The translations under genes and the position numbers were made by a program. Positions 28,501 to 37,088 of a DNA stretch of 64,000 bases are shown here, piece by piece; within the stretch, counting starts at the first letter, position 1, and every line of letters starts with the position of its first letter. The stretch covers positions 5,518,001-5,582,000 of the forward strand of contig OY969783.1 of NCBI GenBank assembly GCA_963702995.1, written 5' to 3'. Origin of the DNA: MFD04580-c1 sp963702995. Lineage in GTDB: Bacteria > Planctomycetota > Phycisphaerae > Tepidisphaerales > Tepidisphaeraceae. A model generated the notes under the pieces. That model did no database searches and was not told the origin of the DNA. It worked only from the letters and a program-made list of their open reading frames with translations.

Positions 28501-28961
28501 GGAGGCGGTCGATCATGGGCGCCTCCAGGCCGCCGGCGGCGACCAGCCCGTCGCTGATCAAGTCGAGCGCGCTGGGCTGCTGGGGCAAATTGGGCCGCGG
28601 GTCGTAAGGGTCGGAAAGGGATCGGACGACCTGTCGGAGCAGATACTGGCGATAGTCGCCATGCTCGCTGGTCATGTGGACATAGGCGACGGCCGCCCCG
28701 CGTTCGCCATGAACGCGGGCGCGGAGGGCGCGAATAAGGTGGGTCTTGCCGCAGCCCGCCTGGCCGCGGATGAGGAGAATCTTGCTGACCGGGCCGCGCG
28801 GACCTGGTCGAGCGTGGCGAGGAACGCCTGCGCGCTTCCCTGTGGACCTCCTCCACGTCGTACGGGTCGGGGTGCGTCATCTGCGTGCCCTGGGTGACGG
28901 AGCCCAGGACTTCGTGCCCCCGCACGCGGAAGACTTCAGCCCGGCAATCAAACGGCTGCAT
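25577..28961 (-). CDS. dual P-loop ATPase: N-terminal AAA-like plus C-terminal HerA/DUF87-like (two frameshifts)
   Basis: About 1,127 residues from ATG 28961 (MQPFDCRAEVFRVRG). Two indels near 28826-28836 and 28789-28795 interrupt the N-terminus; correcting them gives EAQAFLATLDQVRAAR and VSKILLIRGQAGCGKTHLI. ATPase 1 (residues about 50-300) has Walker A GQAGCGKT and Walker B LIVCVDQIEAS. A Pro-rich linker (about 600-730) holds a 5-residue tandem repeat. ATPase 2 (about 735-1,125) is HerA-like: FGANGSGKTVLALTILE, FDRKGDLASYA, Walker B AVLMFDEADQYI, then GRAAGVGIMLATQN and RDIRGHMCLIRP. HerA-type pumps move along DNA. It is the last gene of a three-gene operon with a wHTH-like protein and a DUF559-type nuclease. 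Full-length relatives of this two-ATPase layout are unfamiliar to me. Confidence 0.75.
27021..27110 (-). repeat. 15-bp tandem repeat inside the ATPase linker
   Basis: Six consecutive 15-bp units (such as acgtcaggcgtgcga and acgtcaggtgtgcga on the plus strand) encode a five-residue motif R-[TS]-P-[DE]-[VIA] on the minus strand. Units differ by one to four bases. It lies between the two ATPase domains of the HerA-like protein and probably forms a flexible extended spacer. Confidence 0.8.
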
Positions 28962-28986
28962 GATGAAGGTCCCCTTATTGCCCGGG

Positions 28987-30099
28987 TCAGTCACGGACGC
29001 GGATGTAATGGTAGGTTGACGCGCCAGCCCGGACCTCAGCTTCGTGGAACTCAGCCGCGCGGTCAACGGGGATGAGGTCCTCGCGCACAAGGTCGATCTG
29101 GCTGCCGCCGGCGTCGAGCGTACGGCGCTTGAACTGATCGATCGGAATCGGCTCGAACAGTTGCTCATACCGACGCCACGCGGCGTTGACCAGGACCTTG
29201 TCGCGCAGGTTGGATACGCCTGCGCCGCCGTTACGGGCAACATCCGCGACGGCCGCGTGAAGCTGGCGGATGAAGGTCGGCAGATCGACTTCAACTGCCC
29301 CGCTGCGTTCGGGCGGCGGCTTGGCCAAGCTTTGGGCGTCTGCCGGAGCCGAAGTCACGGGGCCAGCGTTGTCGGGGGCGTTCTCGTTCTCGGCGGTCAG
29401 CCACTGTCGCACGACGGCCGCCTTGAGTTGTGCGGCCTTGGTGATGCCGAGGCAGCCGTTGGCCACCTCGGCCAGAAGCTTGTCGATGTTCGTCGCGGCC
29501 GTCCTGGGCTGCCCCAGCAGCGGGCCGACGACCAGTGCCGGGAGTTCACCGCCCGGCAGCTTTTTGAGATGAATCTCGCCGGCCGCCACGCCGCCCGCGC
29601 GGGAAAGAGCGAGTTTGACCAGCGCCACCTTCGCGGCGTCAGGCCCCTTGTCCAGCGGCACGTCGATCCGATGGTGGCGGACAGACACGGCGACCGGGAG
29701 CAGCTTACCGAAGGCCGCCTGCTCCTTCTTATTTGCCGCCGGAATGGTCAGCCCGGCGGCGAGGGCGGGCAGATCGTAGCTGGCCAACGCGCCAAAGGGG
29801 CGGCTTCCACCGGGCCGATCCCGGCGGCCGAGGAATTCCATCGCCCGCCGGGCGCCGCTAGCCGACGTCTTGTAAGTCGGCTTCGCCCCCTTCTTCGCGG
29901 CCTCGATTCGCTCGACCTCGCCCGCCGTCACGAGGCGAGCGAGCGTTGACGCGACGGTCTCGGCCGGCGTTGTCGCGGACGGCAGCATCGCCTTCACCCC
30001 CGTCGCCACGGCCGCCGGCGTCGCCGCCTTGTCGCCCTGACACCAGAGCCACGCCAGGGCGAGTTTGTCCAGCCGATCTTCAATCACCTGATTCTGCAT
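28987..30099 (-). CDS. winged-helix-like protein of the HerA operon, unknown
   Basis: 370 residues from ATG 30099 (MQNQVIEDRLDKLALAWLW). Residues 1-85 look like a winged helix-turn-helix (PAAVATGVKAMLPSAT, VASTLARLVTAGEVERIEA, KPTYKTSASGARRAMEFLG). The middle (95-215) is an alpha/beta region (LLPVAVSVRHHRIDVPLDKG), and the C-terminal 110 residues (LPTFIRQLHAAVADVARNGG...RDKVLVNAAWRRYEQLFEPI) resemble another helical DNA-binding-like segment. No enzyme motif is visible. It starts 15 bases after the nuclease-like gene and ends 25 bases before the dual ATPase, so the three are one operon. It may load or target the ATPase; that is inference. Confidence 0.65.
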   Translation of the reverse strand: MQNQVIEDRLDKLALAWLWCQGDKAATPAAVATGVKAMLPSATTPAETVASTLARLVTAGEVERIEAAKKGAKPTYKTSASGARRAMEFLGRRDRPGGSRPFGALASYDLPALAAGLTIPAANKKEQAAFGKLLPVAVSVRHHRIDVPLDKGPDAAKVALVKLALSRAGGVAAGEIHLKKLPGGELPALVVGPLLGQPRTAATNIDKLLAEVANGCLGITKAAQLKAAVVRQWLTAENENAPDNAGPVTSAPADAQSLAKPPPERSGAVEVDLPTFIRQLHAAVADVARNGGAGVSNLRDKVLVNAAWRRYEQLFEPIPIDQFKRRTLDAGGSQIDLVREDLIPVDRAAEFHEAEVRAGASTYHYIRVRD

Positions 30100-30114
30100 T
30101 CGTATTCGTCCTCG

Positions 30115-31562
30115 CTACAAGCCGCTCTCGGGCACCACCGGCGACCCTCCGGGCGTTTGTGCCTGCGGCGCCCGCCTCGTTTCCACCGCTTCGGCAATTC
30201 GGCCGACGACGCCGCGCAGACGGGTCGTCACATCCTCGGCCAGGAACCGGAGGACGAGCAGCCCGTGCCGCTGCATCAGCCAGTCCTTTCGCCGGTCGCG
30301 CCGGTAGGCGGCCGTCTCCTGAAAATGAAAATACCCATCCACCTCAATCGCGATCCTAAGCGATCGGCAGAGCAGGTCGATTTCCGCAGGCCCCGGGCCG
30401 AACGGGAAGCCGCCGTCGGCATTGAGCTGAAAAAGGCCGATGGTTCTCGGGTCGGCCTCCAGGGCGGCATACAGCAGGGCCTCGGCGAGGCTGCGGGCGG
30501 CCGCGAGTTCGGCGCGGCTTCCGCGGGGCGAACCCGTCTCCGCTGGACGCGCCGCGCGGCTTTCACGGCGGATGTGGCACGGGCGCGCAGGGCGTCAAGC
30601 GGTCCACCAGCGCCGCCGGCCGCCCCGGCTTCGACCGATCGGGGGCGACGCGACCCGGCCCGCTGCGCTTCGGTTTCGTTCGCCGCCGCGGGCGCTGTCT
30701 TCGACCCGGCAGGCCCACCAGGTTCTGGAGCCGCGCGGTCGTCGCCCTCGCGGGGTTCAAGGTGGCTCTCTTCAGCCGTGCTTGGGCCGCTCTCCAGCAC
30801 CGCTACGCTATGAGCGTCGAGTGCGGCCTTGAGTCGTTCCCATCCGGTCGGGCTCACGATCAGGGTGAGATCCGCCTCGGGCGTCATTTCGATCGCCTGG
30901 ACGGCCGCCTGGAGGGTGGAGGCCATGTCGGCCGCCGCCTGGTCCGCGGCCAGGATGACGATCGGCCGGGCGCGGCGGCCCCAGAGCCGCCCGACCTGTT
31001 GAAATCGCTCGATGGCGCCCCCGTGCAATCGGGCAACCCCGCGGGCGATGACCTCGGCCGCCTCGCCCGGCTCGGCGGAGAGCAGCGCCCGGGCGGTCAG
31101 CAAGGCCACCGGGTCGGCAACAAGTTGGTCGCCCGCTTCGATCTGCCAACGCCGTTCGACGACTGAGCCGGCGGTCGAGGGGACGTTCAGGGCCGCGCGT
31201 GCCTGCGCGAGCAGTGCCGCCGCGACGCGTGCCTCCCCTGGCGGACGCCCTCCGCACCACGCGGCGGCCAGGTCCCTGAGGGCGATCGGCTCCTCAACCC
31301 ATAGCGGCGGGAGCGCCGAACGCGGGTCGTCCTTCCCGCGCAGGCGATCCGCCATGGCCAGCGGGCGGCCAGACAAAAGCAAGCGAGCCTGAACGCGCCC
31401 GATGGATCGGCCGCTCCGATCAACAGGCGGCCGATGAACGGAATCACGCTCCAATGTGCCCACCGTGGAACCCCAGTTCAGATTCAGAAAGCAGGCGTCC
31501 CATCGATAGGCACGCGTGGCGACGATGACGGGGATGATATCCGCTTCGCCGCGATCCGCCAT
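30115..31562 (-). CDS. DUF559-like endonuclease domain protein of the HerA operon (frameshifted)
   Basis: About 480 residues if GTG/ATG at 31562 is used; an in-frame ATG at 31355 is a serious alternative, and the segment 31350-31447 may contain compensating shifts. The N-terminal 230 residues are alpha/beta (RPIVILAADQAAADMASTLQ, LTLIVSPTGWERLKAAL), followed by a low-complexity acidic/Pro/Ala linker. The frame changes at about 30540. After it the C-terminus reads RSLAEALLYAALEADPRT, EIDLLCRSLRIAIEVDG and FHFQETAAYRRDRRKDWLMQ, which matches the Vsr-like DUF559 PD-(D/E)XK nuclease with D...E-x-D residues. It is the first gene of the operon. A role in cutting DNA is likely by family. Confidence 0.65.
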
Positions 31563-31631
31563 TTTTGGGTCGTGACCCTCGGTTGCGCGGCGAGTGAGAT
31601 CGGCCCCTTCTTTTTGTGCCTCCGTCGCCCA

Positions 31632-31761
31632 CTGGGCCGCTCCGTCTAAATCCGCGGGTGCGCTCGCGAATTAAAAGTGGCACCGGTGCCCTCAACGGCG
31701 GTCTTGCCGAGGACGCACAAGGCCCGCCGGTGAGGGCGCCGGCGGCACGTCGGATGGCACG
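31632..31761. repeat. GCGAATTAAAAGTG/CCGCCGGTG repeat, copy 2
   Basis: It contains tgggccgctccgtct, then gcgggtgcgctcgcgaatta, then caccggtgccctcaacggcg and the pairing arm gcccgccggtgagggcgccg. Close to the copies at 6832 and 40158. It sits upstream of the HerA-type operon and behind egtD. Confidence 0.6.
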
Positions 31762-31824
31762 GCCGCTCGCCCGCGATCCCGCCTGGAACGGACCTTTAGC
31801 GTGATCCCGGCCCCGCCCGCCGCG

Positions 31825-32928
31825 CTATGTGGGGGCGACGAGGTACTGCACGCTGAAGCGGCCGCGTGCGTCGGTCCAGACCGATTCACGTTCATATCCG
31901 GCCTCGGCGGCGAGGGAGGCGAAGCTGTCGAGCGTGTATTTGTGGCAATTTTCGGTGTGGATGCTCTCGCCCTCGTCGAAGTGGGCCGTCGCGCCGTCGC
32001 CCAAGTTCACGGTTTGAGCGCGGCTGCTGATCAGATGCATCTCCATGCGGCCGATCAGCGGGTTGTAGAAGGCATAGTGGTCGAACGCGTTGAGGTCAAA
32101 GCTGGAGCCGATGTCGCGATTGATGCGGCGAAGGAGGTTCAGGTTGAAGGCGGCCGTGACGCCGGCGGCATCGTTGTACGCGGCATGCAGGACAGCCGGG
32201 GCTTTCTTCAGATCGACGCCGATCAGCAGGCCGCTGTCGCGCCCGCAAGTGGCGCGGACGGATCGGAGGAAAGCCAATGCCTCCTCCGGCTCAAAGTTGC
32301 CGATCGTGGAGCCGGGGAAGTAGGCGATGGTGCGGGCGGGGCGCTCTTCGTCGAACCGGGGGAGAAAGAACGGGCGCGTATAGTCGGCGCAGACGGGGCG
32401 GATCGGGATGTGCGGGAAGCGGGTGGCCAGGCCGCGTGCGGCGTGCATCAGGTGGGCGCGGGAGATGTCGATCGGCACATAGCCGGCGGGGCGCTGAAGG
32501 CGATGGAGCAGGAGTCGGGTTTTGAGGCTGCTGCCGCTGCCGTATTCGACCAGCAGCGGCCGCGGGCCGATCGCGTCGGCCATCTCATCGGCGTGGTCGC
32601 GCATGATCGCGAGCTCGGTGCGGGTGGGGTAATACTCGGGAAGATTGCAGATGGCGTCGAAAAGCTGGGAGCCCCGTTCATCGTAGAACAGCTTACACGG
32701 GAGCGATTTCGGGGATTGGTTGAGGCCCGCGAGAACCTCGGCGCGGACGTCGTCGGCCGCCGGCTCGAAGTCGAGGAGCTGGATCGGCGGCGCGGCGAGT
32801 TGGGTTCCGGCGTCGGCCGTGCCAACGTCGTTCGTCTCGGCACCGTTCGCGCCAATACCGTTGGTCCCGAAACCGTTGGTCCCGATACCGTTGGTCCCCG
32901 TGCCGTTCATCGTCGGGTGTTGTCTCAT
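31825..32928 (-). CDS. egtD: L-histidine N(alpha)-methyltransferase EgtD
   Basis: 367 residues from ATG 32928, supported by AAGGGA about 7 bases upstream. EgtD trimethylates histidine to hercynine, the first step of ergothioneine synthesis. An N-terminal repeat region (about residues 8-30) precedes the domain. Motifs: LPCKLFYDERGSQLFDAIC, LPEYYPTRTELAIM, LVEYGSGSSLKTRLLL (SAM site), YVPIDISRAHL, YFPGSTIGNFEP and GVDLKKAP, all characteristic of EgtD/DUF2260. Its ATG overlaps the stop of egtB by 4 bases (ATGA), so they form an operon. Confidence 0.94.
   Translation of the reverse strand: MRQHPTMNGTGTNGIGTNGFGTNGIGANGAETNDVGTADAGTQLAAPPIQLLDFEPAADDVRAEVLAGLNQSPKSLPCKLFYDERGSQLFDAICNLPEYYPTRTELAIMRDHADEMADAIGPRPLLVEYGSGSSLKTRLLLHRLQRPAGYVPIDISRAHLMHAARGLATRFPHIPIRPVCADYTRPFFLPRFDEERPARTIAYFPGSTIGNFEPEEALAFLRSVRATCGRDSGLLIGVDLKKAPAVLHAAYNDAAGVTAAFNLNLLRRINRDIGSSFDLNAFDHYAFYNPLIGRMEMHLISSRAQTVNLGDGATAHFDEGESIHTENCHKYTLDSFASLAAEAGYERESVWTDARGRFSVQYLVAPT
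32843..32902 (-). repeat. 15-bp tandem repeat at the EgtD N-terminus
   Basis: Four 15-bp units (ccgttggtcccgaaa, ccgttggtcccgata and variants on the plus strand) encode a T-N-G-[IF]-G pattern before the catalytic domain of EgtD. It appears to be an expandable, disordered leader. Confidence 0.75.
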
Positions 32929-34244
32929 ACGTCCCTTGCTAAGCGAACCCCGCTGAACTGCCACCGCGCATCCGGCGCGAAAAAGTTGCGATAGGTTCGT
33001 CGGATGTGGGTCTTCGACGTGGCGACCGACCCGCCCCTTAGGACGAACTGATTACACATGAACTTGCCGTTGTATTCCCCGAGCGCCCCGGGCGGCGGGC
33101 GGTAGCCGGGGTAGGCGAGGTACGCGCTGCCGGTCCATTGCCAGACATCGCCGAACATCTGCTGAAGGCCTGGCCCATTCGCGGCGACGGCCGGGTGGAA
33201 GGTTTCGGATTCGACGAACGAGCCGTCGGTCGGATCGAGCGACGAGGACGCGACTTCCCACTCCGCCTCGGTCGCCAGGCGAGCGCCTGCCCAGCGGGCG
33301 AAGGCGTCGGCCTCGTAGAGGCTGACGTGACACACCGGCTCGTCGTCGGCCACTTCGCGAAGCCCCGCCAAGGTGTGGTTGACCCAGCGGCCGCCCTCTT
33401 CACGGATCCAGTAGAGGGGCGCTTCCCATCCCTCGGCCTGCACCGTCGCCCAGCCGGCGGAGAGCCACCATTCCGGCTTGCGGTATCCGCCGTCGCTGAT
33501 GAACCGCTTGAATTCCCCGTTGGTGACCAGCCGCGACGCGAGCTCGAATCGGGCCACATACTGGGGATGCCGCGGGCTCTCGTTGTCGAAAGCAAAGCCG
33601 TGCCCGTTGTGGCCGATCTCGCGAAGGCCCCCTTCGTAGCGGAGCCACGCGGCGGGCGGAACGGCGTCGGCGGCGCGCGGCGGGCGGGGCACGTACGCCG
33701 GCCGCAGCGGGTTCACCCAGAAAACGTGCTTGATGTCCGTGAGCATCAGCTCCTGATGCTGCTGCTCGTGGTGCAGGCCGATCTCCAGGAGTGGCGCGAG
33801 CGTGTCGCTCAAGCGGCCATCGGCGGTGGCGAGCAGGTTGCGCAGGTGCTGGTCAACGTGTCGCCGGTAAGCATAGACCGTTTCGACGGTCGGGCGACTC
33901 AGCAGGCCCCGGTTCTGCCGACAGTGGCGGTCGCCGATCGTGTTGTAGTAAGAGTTGAACAGGTAGCCGAAGTGGGGGTCGAACTCTAGATACCCTGTCG
34001 CGTGCGGCTTGAGCAGGAACGTCTCGAAGAACCAGGTCGTGTGCGCCAGGTGCCACTTGGTTGGGCTGACGTCGGGCATCGACTGCACGACGTAGTCCTC
34101 CACCACGAGCGGCTGGCAGAGCCGCTCGGTCAGGCCCCGCACCGCGTTGTAACGGTCAACCGGCGACGACGAACTGCCCAGCCCCGCCGTGCCCGAGCCG
34201 GAGGCCATCAGCGCATCTTCAGAGAGCGTCGTCATGGTCGTCAT
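32925..34244 (-). CDS. egtB: ergothioneine biosynthesis protein EgtB
   Basis: 439 residues. EgtB is the non-heme iron sulfoxide synthase that joins hercynine with a thiol donor using oxygen. The DinB-type N-terminal domain carries the iron ligands: HLAHTTWFFE near residue 65 and LHHEQQHQELMLTDIKHV near 160 (HX3HXE). The C-terminal domain is of the formylglycine-generating-enzyme fold: FGDVWQWTGSAYLAYPGY, FVLRGGSVATSKTHIRRTYR. The start at 34244 (MTTMTTLSEDALM) could be a few residues later. It is followed by egtD with a 4-base overlap. No egtA, egtC or egtE is in the window. Confidence 0.94.
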   Translation of the reverse strand: MTTMTTLSEDALMASGSGTAGLGSSSSPVDRYNAVRGLTERLCQPLVVEDYVVQSMPDVSPTKWHLAHTTWFFETFLLKPHATGYLEFDPHFGYLFNSYYNTIGDRHCRQNRGLLSRPTVETVYAYRRHVDQHLRNLLATADGRLSDTLAPLLEIGLHHEQQHQELMLTDIKHVFWVNPLRPAYVPRPPRAADAVPPAAWLRYEGGLREIGHNGHGFAFDNESPRHPQYVARFELASRLVTNGEFKRFISDGGYRKPEWWLSAGWATVQAEGWEAPLYWIREEGGRWVNHTLAGLREVADDEPVCHVSLYEADAFARWAGARLATEAEWEVASSSLDPTDGSFVESETFHPAVAANGPGLQQMFGDVWQWTGSAYLAYPGYRPPPGALGEYNGKFMCNQFVLRGGSVATSKTHIRRTYRNFFAPDARWQFSGVRLARDV

Positions 34245-34429
34245 GATGGCTAAGAGTAGGCGCGCTGGGCAGAGTAGGCTTCAATTTGTTGAGGCACGCG
34301 ACAATCGGCTCCGCGTACGTGGGAAACTGGATAAACCTTGCGAGTGAACCACGGTATTGACGCTGACTGAGTGGGCGCCCCGATGAGATAATACTCCCGC
34401 GGCCGCGGTCGGGATGGGGCGCGCGACCC

Positions 34430-36034
34430 TCAGCGAGGCGGTGCAGAGTCCGGCGATGGCCCGGGCGCCGGATCTGAAATGACGGCCGGCAGTGCCGGGA
34501 ACCCCTGGCGATTCTCCCCCTTCCGAGGCCGCGCCTTCACCTGAAGCCCGCGTGGCAGGATCAATCGCTCGAGTAGCCCGAACCCGCCCTGAACCAACAG
34601 TGCGAGCACGGCCGCCGGCACCGCGCCGAGCAGGATCAGGCGATTGTTGTCCAGGCGGATGCCGGTCAGGATCGGTTGACCGTACCCGCCCGCGCCGATC
34701 AAGGCCCCGAGTGTCGCCGTGCCGACGTTAATCACCGCGGCCGTCTTAATGCCTGCCAGGATCGACGGGGCGGCTATCGGCAGTTCGATCCCCAGCAGCC
34801 GAGCCCGGGGCGACAGGCCCAGAACGATCGCGCTCCGCCGCAGGCCCGGCGCGATGCCGGCAAGGCCCGCGTGCGTATTGCGGACGATCGGGAGCAGCCC
34901 ATAGAGGAATAGGGCGACGATAGCCGGCCACGTGCCGATCCCCAGCAGGGGGATCATGAACACCAGCAGGGCGAGGGACGGGATCGTATAGATCACCGCG
35001 ACAGCGGCGAGGATCACGTGCCCCAGCCGCGGCCGGGCGAAGGCAAGCACGCCGAGCGGGATCGCCACCACGATCGACGCCGCCAGCGAGACCGCCACCA
35101 GCAGCAGGTGCTCGCGCGTCCGCGTCAGCAGGGTGCCGGCCAGCGTGGCCTCGCGGGGGTCGGTCCTGGTTTGCAGCGTCGCCAGGAGGAACTCGGAGGC
35201 GACGCGCGACTCGGGGGCCTTATTGAGCTTGCTCGCCGCGTTCATGGCGATCATGTGCGGCGCGTCGATCGCCCCTTCGAGCCGGGCCAGCGCGCTGACG
35301 AATGCGGGCGCCCGCCGATTGAGATCGAGCCGATAAAGGTAGACAGCCTTGTATTCCGGAAAGAGGCGCTGGTCGTCCTCGAGCACGCGCAGGTGGTAGA
35401 AGGCGATCTCGGCGTCGGTGGAATAGAGATCGATGATGTCGGTCCTGCCCGAAGCGATCGCCCGGTAGCCGAGGTCGTGATCGAGGCCGGTTACGCTCTG
35501 CTGCGGCAGCGCGTACGCCGCGCGGACGGCGGGCCATCCGTCCTTGCGTTCAAGGAACTCGTTGCTCAGCCCCACCCGCAGCTCGGAGTGCGCTCGCATG
35601 TCGCCGATCGTTTTCAGGCCGAGCTTCGCCGCGATCGCTTCGGGAGCGCCCAGCGCGTAGGTGTCGTTAAAGCCGAGCGAGCGCGTCATTCCCACGCCCT
35701 TCGTCGCCAGCGCGGCGCGGATCGCCTCTTCGGTCGCCGGGGTGCCGGGGAGCAGCTCCTGGACGATCGTCCCCGTGTATTCGGGGTACGCGTCGATCTC
35801 TCCGCCGATGAGCGACTTCCACAGGACCTGTGTCCCGCCGAGCTGGCTCCGGTGGGTCGTGCTGACGCCGGCGTCGCGTCCGAGCTGGGTGGCGAGCTCC
35901 CCCAGGATGACGGATTCGGTAAAGACCTTCGAGCCGATAGTGACCGGCTCGGCCGCGTCGGAAAGCGCCGCTGCGGCGCTGAAGATGCAGAGTGCGCAGA
36001 AAACGATGGCGGATCGCAAATGACAGCGCATCAT
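34430..36034 (-). CDS. glycine betaine-type ABC transporter, fused binding protein and permease
   Basis: 534 residues from ATG 36034. After a signal segment (FCALCIFSAAAALSDAA), residues 27-300 are an OpuAC-like substrate-binding domain (VTIGSKVFTESVILGELATQ, GGEIDAYPEYTGTIVQELL, GYRAIASGRTDIIDLYSTD). Residues 310-505 are the permease with about six helices and the EAA-type loop RRSAIVLGLSPRARLLGIEL. Fused binding protein plus permease subunits occur in OpuF/ProW-like importers of glycine betaine, choline or carnitine; the exact substrate is not predictable. The gene starts within the stop of the upstream ATPase gene (ATGA overlap). Confidence 0.88.
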   Translation of the reverse strand: MMRCHLRSAIVFCALCIFSAAAALSDAAEPVTIGSKVFTESVILGELATQLGRDAGVSTTHRSQLGGTQVLWKSLIGGEIDAYPEYTGTIVQELLPGTPATEEAIRAALATKGVGMTRSLGFNDTYALGAPEAIAAKLGLKTIGDMRAHSELRVGLSNEFLERKDGWPAVRAAYALPQQSVTGLDHDLGYRAIASGRTDIIDLYSTDAEIAFYHLRVLEDDQRLFPEYKAVYLYRLDLNRRAPAFVSALARLEGAIDAPHMIAMNAASKLNKAPESRVASEFLLATLQTRTDPREATLAGTLLTRTREHLLLVAVSLAASIVVAIPLGVLAFARPRLGHVILAAVAVIYTIPSLALLVFMIPLLGIGTWPAIVALFLYGLLPIVRNTHAGLAGIAPGLRRSAIVLGLSPRARLLGIELPIAAPSILAGIKTAAVINVGTATLGALIGAGGYGQPILTGIRLDNNRLILLGAVPAAVLALLVQGGFGLLERLILPRGLQVKARPRKGENRQGFPALPAVISDPAPGPSPDSAPPR

Positions 36035-36777
36035 CCCCGCGCCTCAACGCGGGCCCGGGATTGCTGAGCGCGCAGGAACAGGGTGACGAAGGGCTCGGCG
36101 GGCCGGTCGAACAGGTCGTCCGCGCAGCCCGTCTGCACGATGCGGCCGCCGCGCATCAGGATAATCTGGTCCGCAAAAAACGTAGCCTCGTTCATGTCGT
36201 GCGTAACGATGACCACCGTCTTGCGCAGCTCGCGGAAGATGCCGGCGAGGTCTTCCTGCAATTCCGCCCGCACCATCGGGTCGAGCGCCGCCAGCGGCTC
36301 GTCGAGAAGCAGCACGTCGGCGTCGAGCATCAGCGCCCGCATTAGTGAAACGCGCTGGCGCTGCCCGCCGGAAAGCTCGGCGGGGTATCGCGACAGCAGA
36401 TCGGGCGACAACCGGGCAAGCTTTGACAGCGCTTCGACGCGGCCGCCGATCTTGCTAGCCGGCCAGCCGATGTGCCGCGCCATCAGCGTGACATTCGCCA
36501 TGGCCGAGAGGTGAGGGAAGAGGCCCCCTTCCTGGATCACATACCCGATCCGCCGCCGCATCGACGGAAGGCGCTCGGCGGTAATCGGCTCTCCCTCGAA
36601 GGTAATGGTTCCGGCGTCGGGCGTCAGCAGGCCGGTCAACAGCCCCAAGATCGTAGACTTCCCACACCCGCTCGGGCCGATGAGCGCGGTCGTGTGGCCG
36701 ACCGGCGTGGTCAGCGAAACATCCTCCAACGCCGGAGCGCCGCCATAGGATTTGGAGACCGAAGCAAGGCTGAACAT
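36031..36777 (-). CDS. ABC transporter ATP-binding protein, glycine betaine/osmoprotectant type
   Basis: 248 residues from ATG 36777 (MFSLASVSKSYGGAPALEDV). Walker A GPSGCGKSTIL, Q-loop YVIQEGGLFPHLSAM, signature LSGGQRQRVSLMRALM, Walker B VLLLDEPLAALDP and switch VTHDMNEATFFADQ are all intact. There is no C-terminal CBS domain, which many OpuAA proteins have. It overlaps the permease/binding-protein gene by 4 bases and energises that importer. Sequence further upstream is a repeat, so no longer N-terminus is expected. Confidence 0.92.
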   Translation of the reverse strand: MFSLASVSKSYGGAPALEDVSLTTPVGHTTALIGPSGCGKSTILGLLTGLLTPDAGTITFEGEPITAERLPSMRRRIGYVIQEGGLFPHLSAMANVTLMARHIGWPASKIGGRVEALSKLARLSPDLLSRYPAELSGGQRQRVSLMRALMLDADVLLLDEPLAALDPMVRAELQEDLAGIFRELRKTVVIVTHDMNEATFFADQIILMRGGRIVQTGCADDLFDRPAEPFVTLFLRAQQSRARVEARG

Positions 36778-36847
36778 GCCGGTGACTATAGCAGCCTGAC
36801 CGGGCGAAGACGTTTCAATCCGGTCGGCACGGCACCGCCTGTGCGGA

Positions 36848-36973
36848 CCAGCGAGCCGCGACCGTGAGAGGGAGCGGTCGGCGTCCCACCGCACGCCGTT
36901 CCCGCTCTCGGAATGACTCGCCCTTCCGGGCCCGACCGCTCCCTCACGGCCCCTCACGGTTGCGGCTCGCTGG
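36848..36973. repeat. CCAGCGAGCCGCGACCGTGAG repeat, copy 1
   Basis: The element runs from ccagcgagccgcgaccgtga to cacggttgcggctcgctgg, which are inverted copies of each other, enclosing gagcggtc...gaccgctccctcac. A second copy, carrying an insertion, is at 63222-63432. It occupies most of the roughly 310-base gap between the ABC ATPase and the divergent esterase gene. Confidence 0.7.
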
Positions 36974-37088
36974 TGGCTTGCTTTTCAAGCGGAAAGACGG
37001 CGGCCGTGCCCAGGCCCGACCTGAGCCCGCCGTGCATCAAGCATGTCCGGCCATTTACATGCGGGAATCTGAAGCCGACCATACTCGC

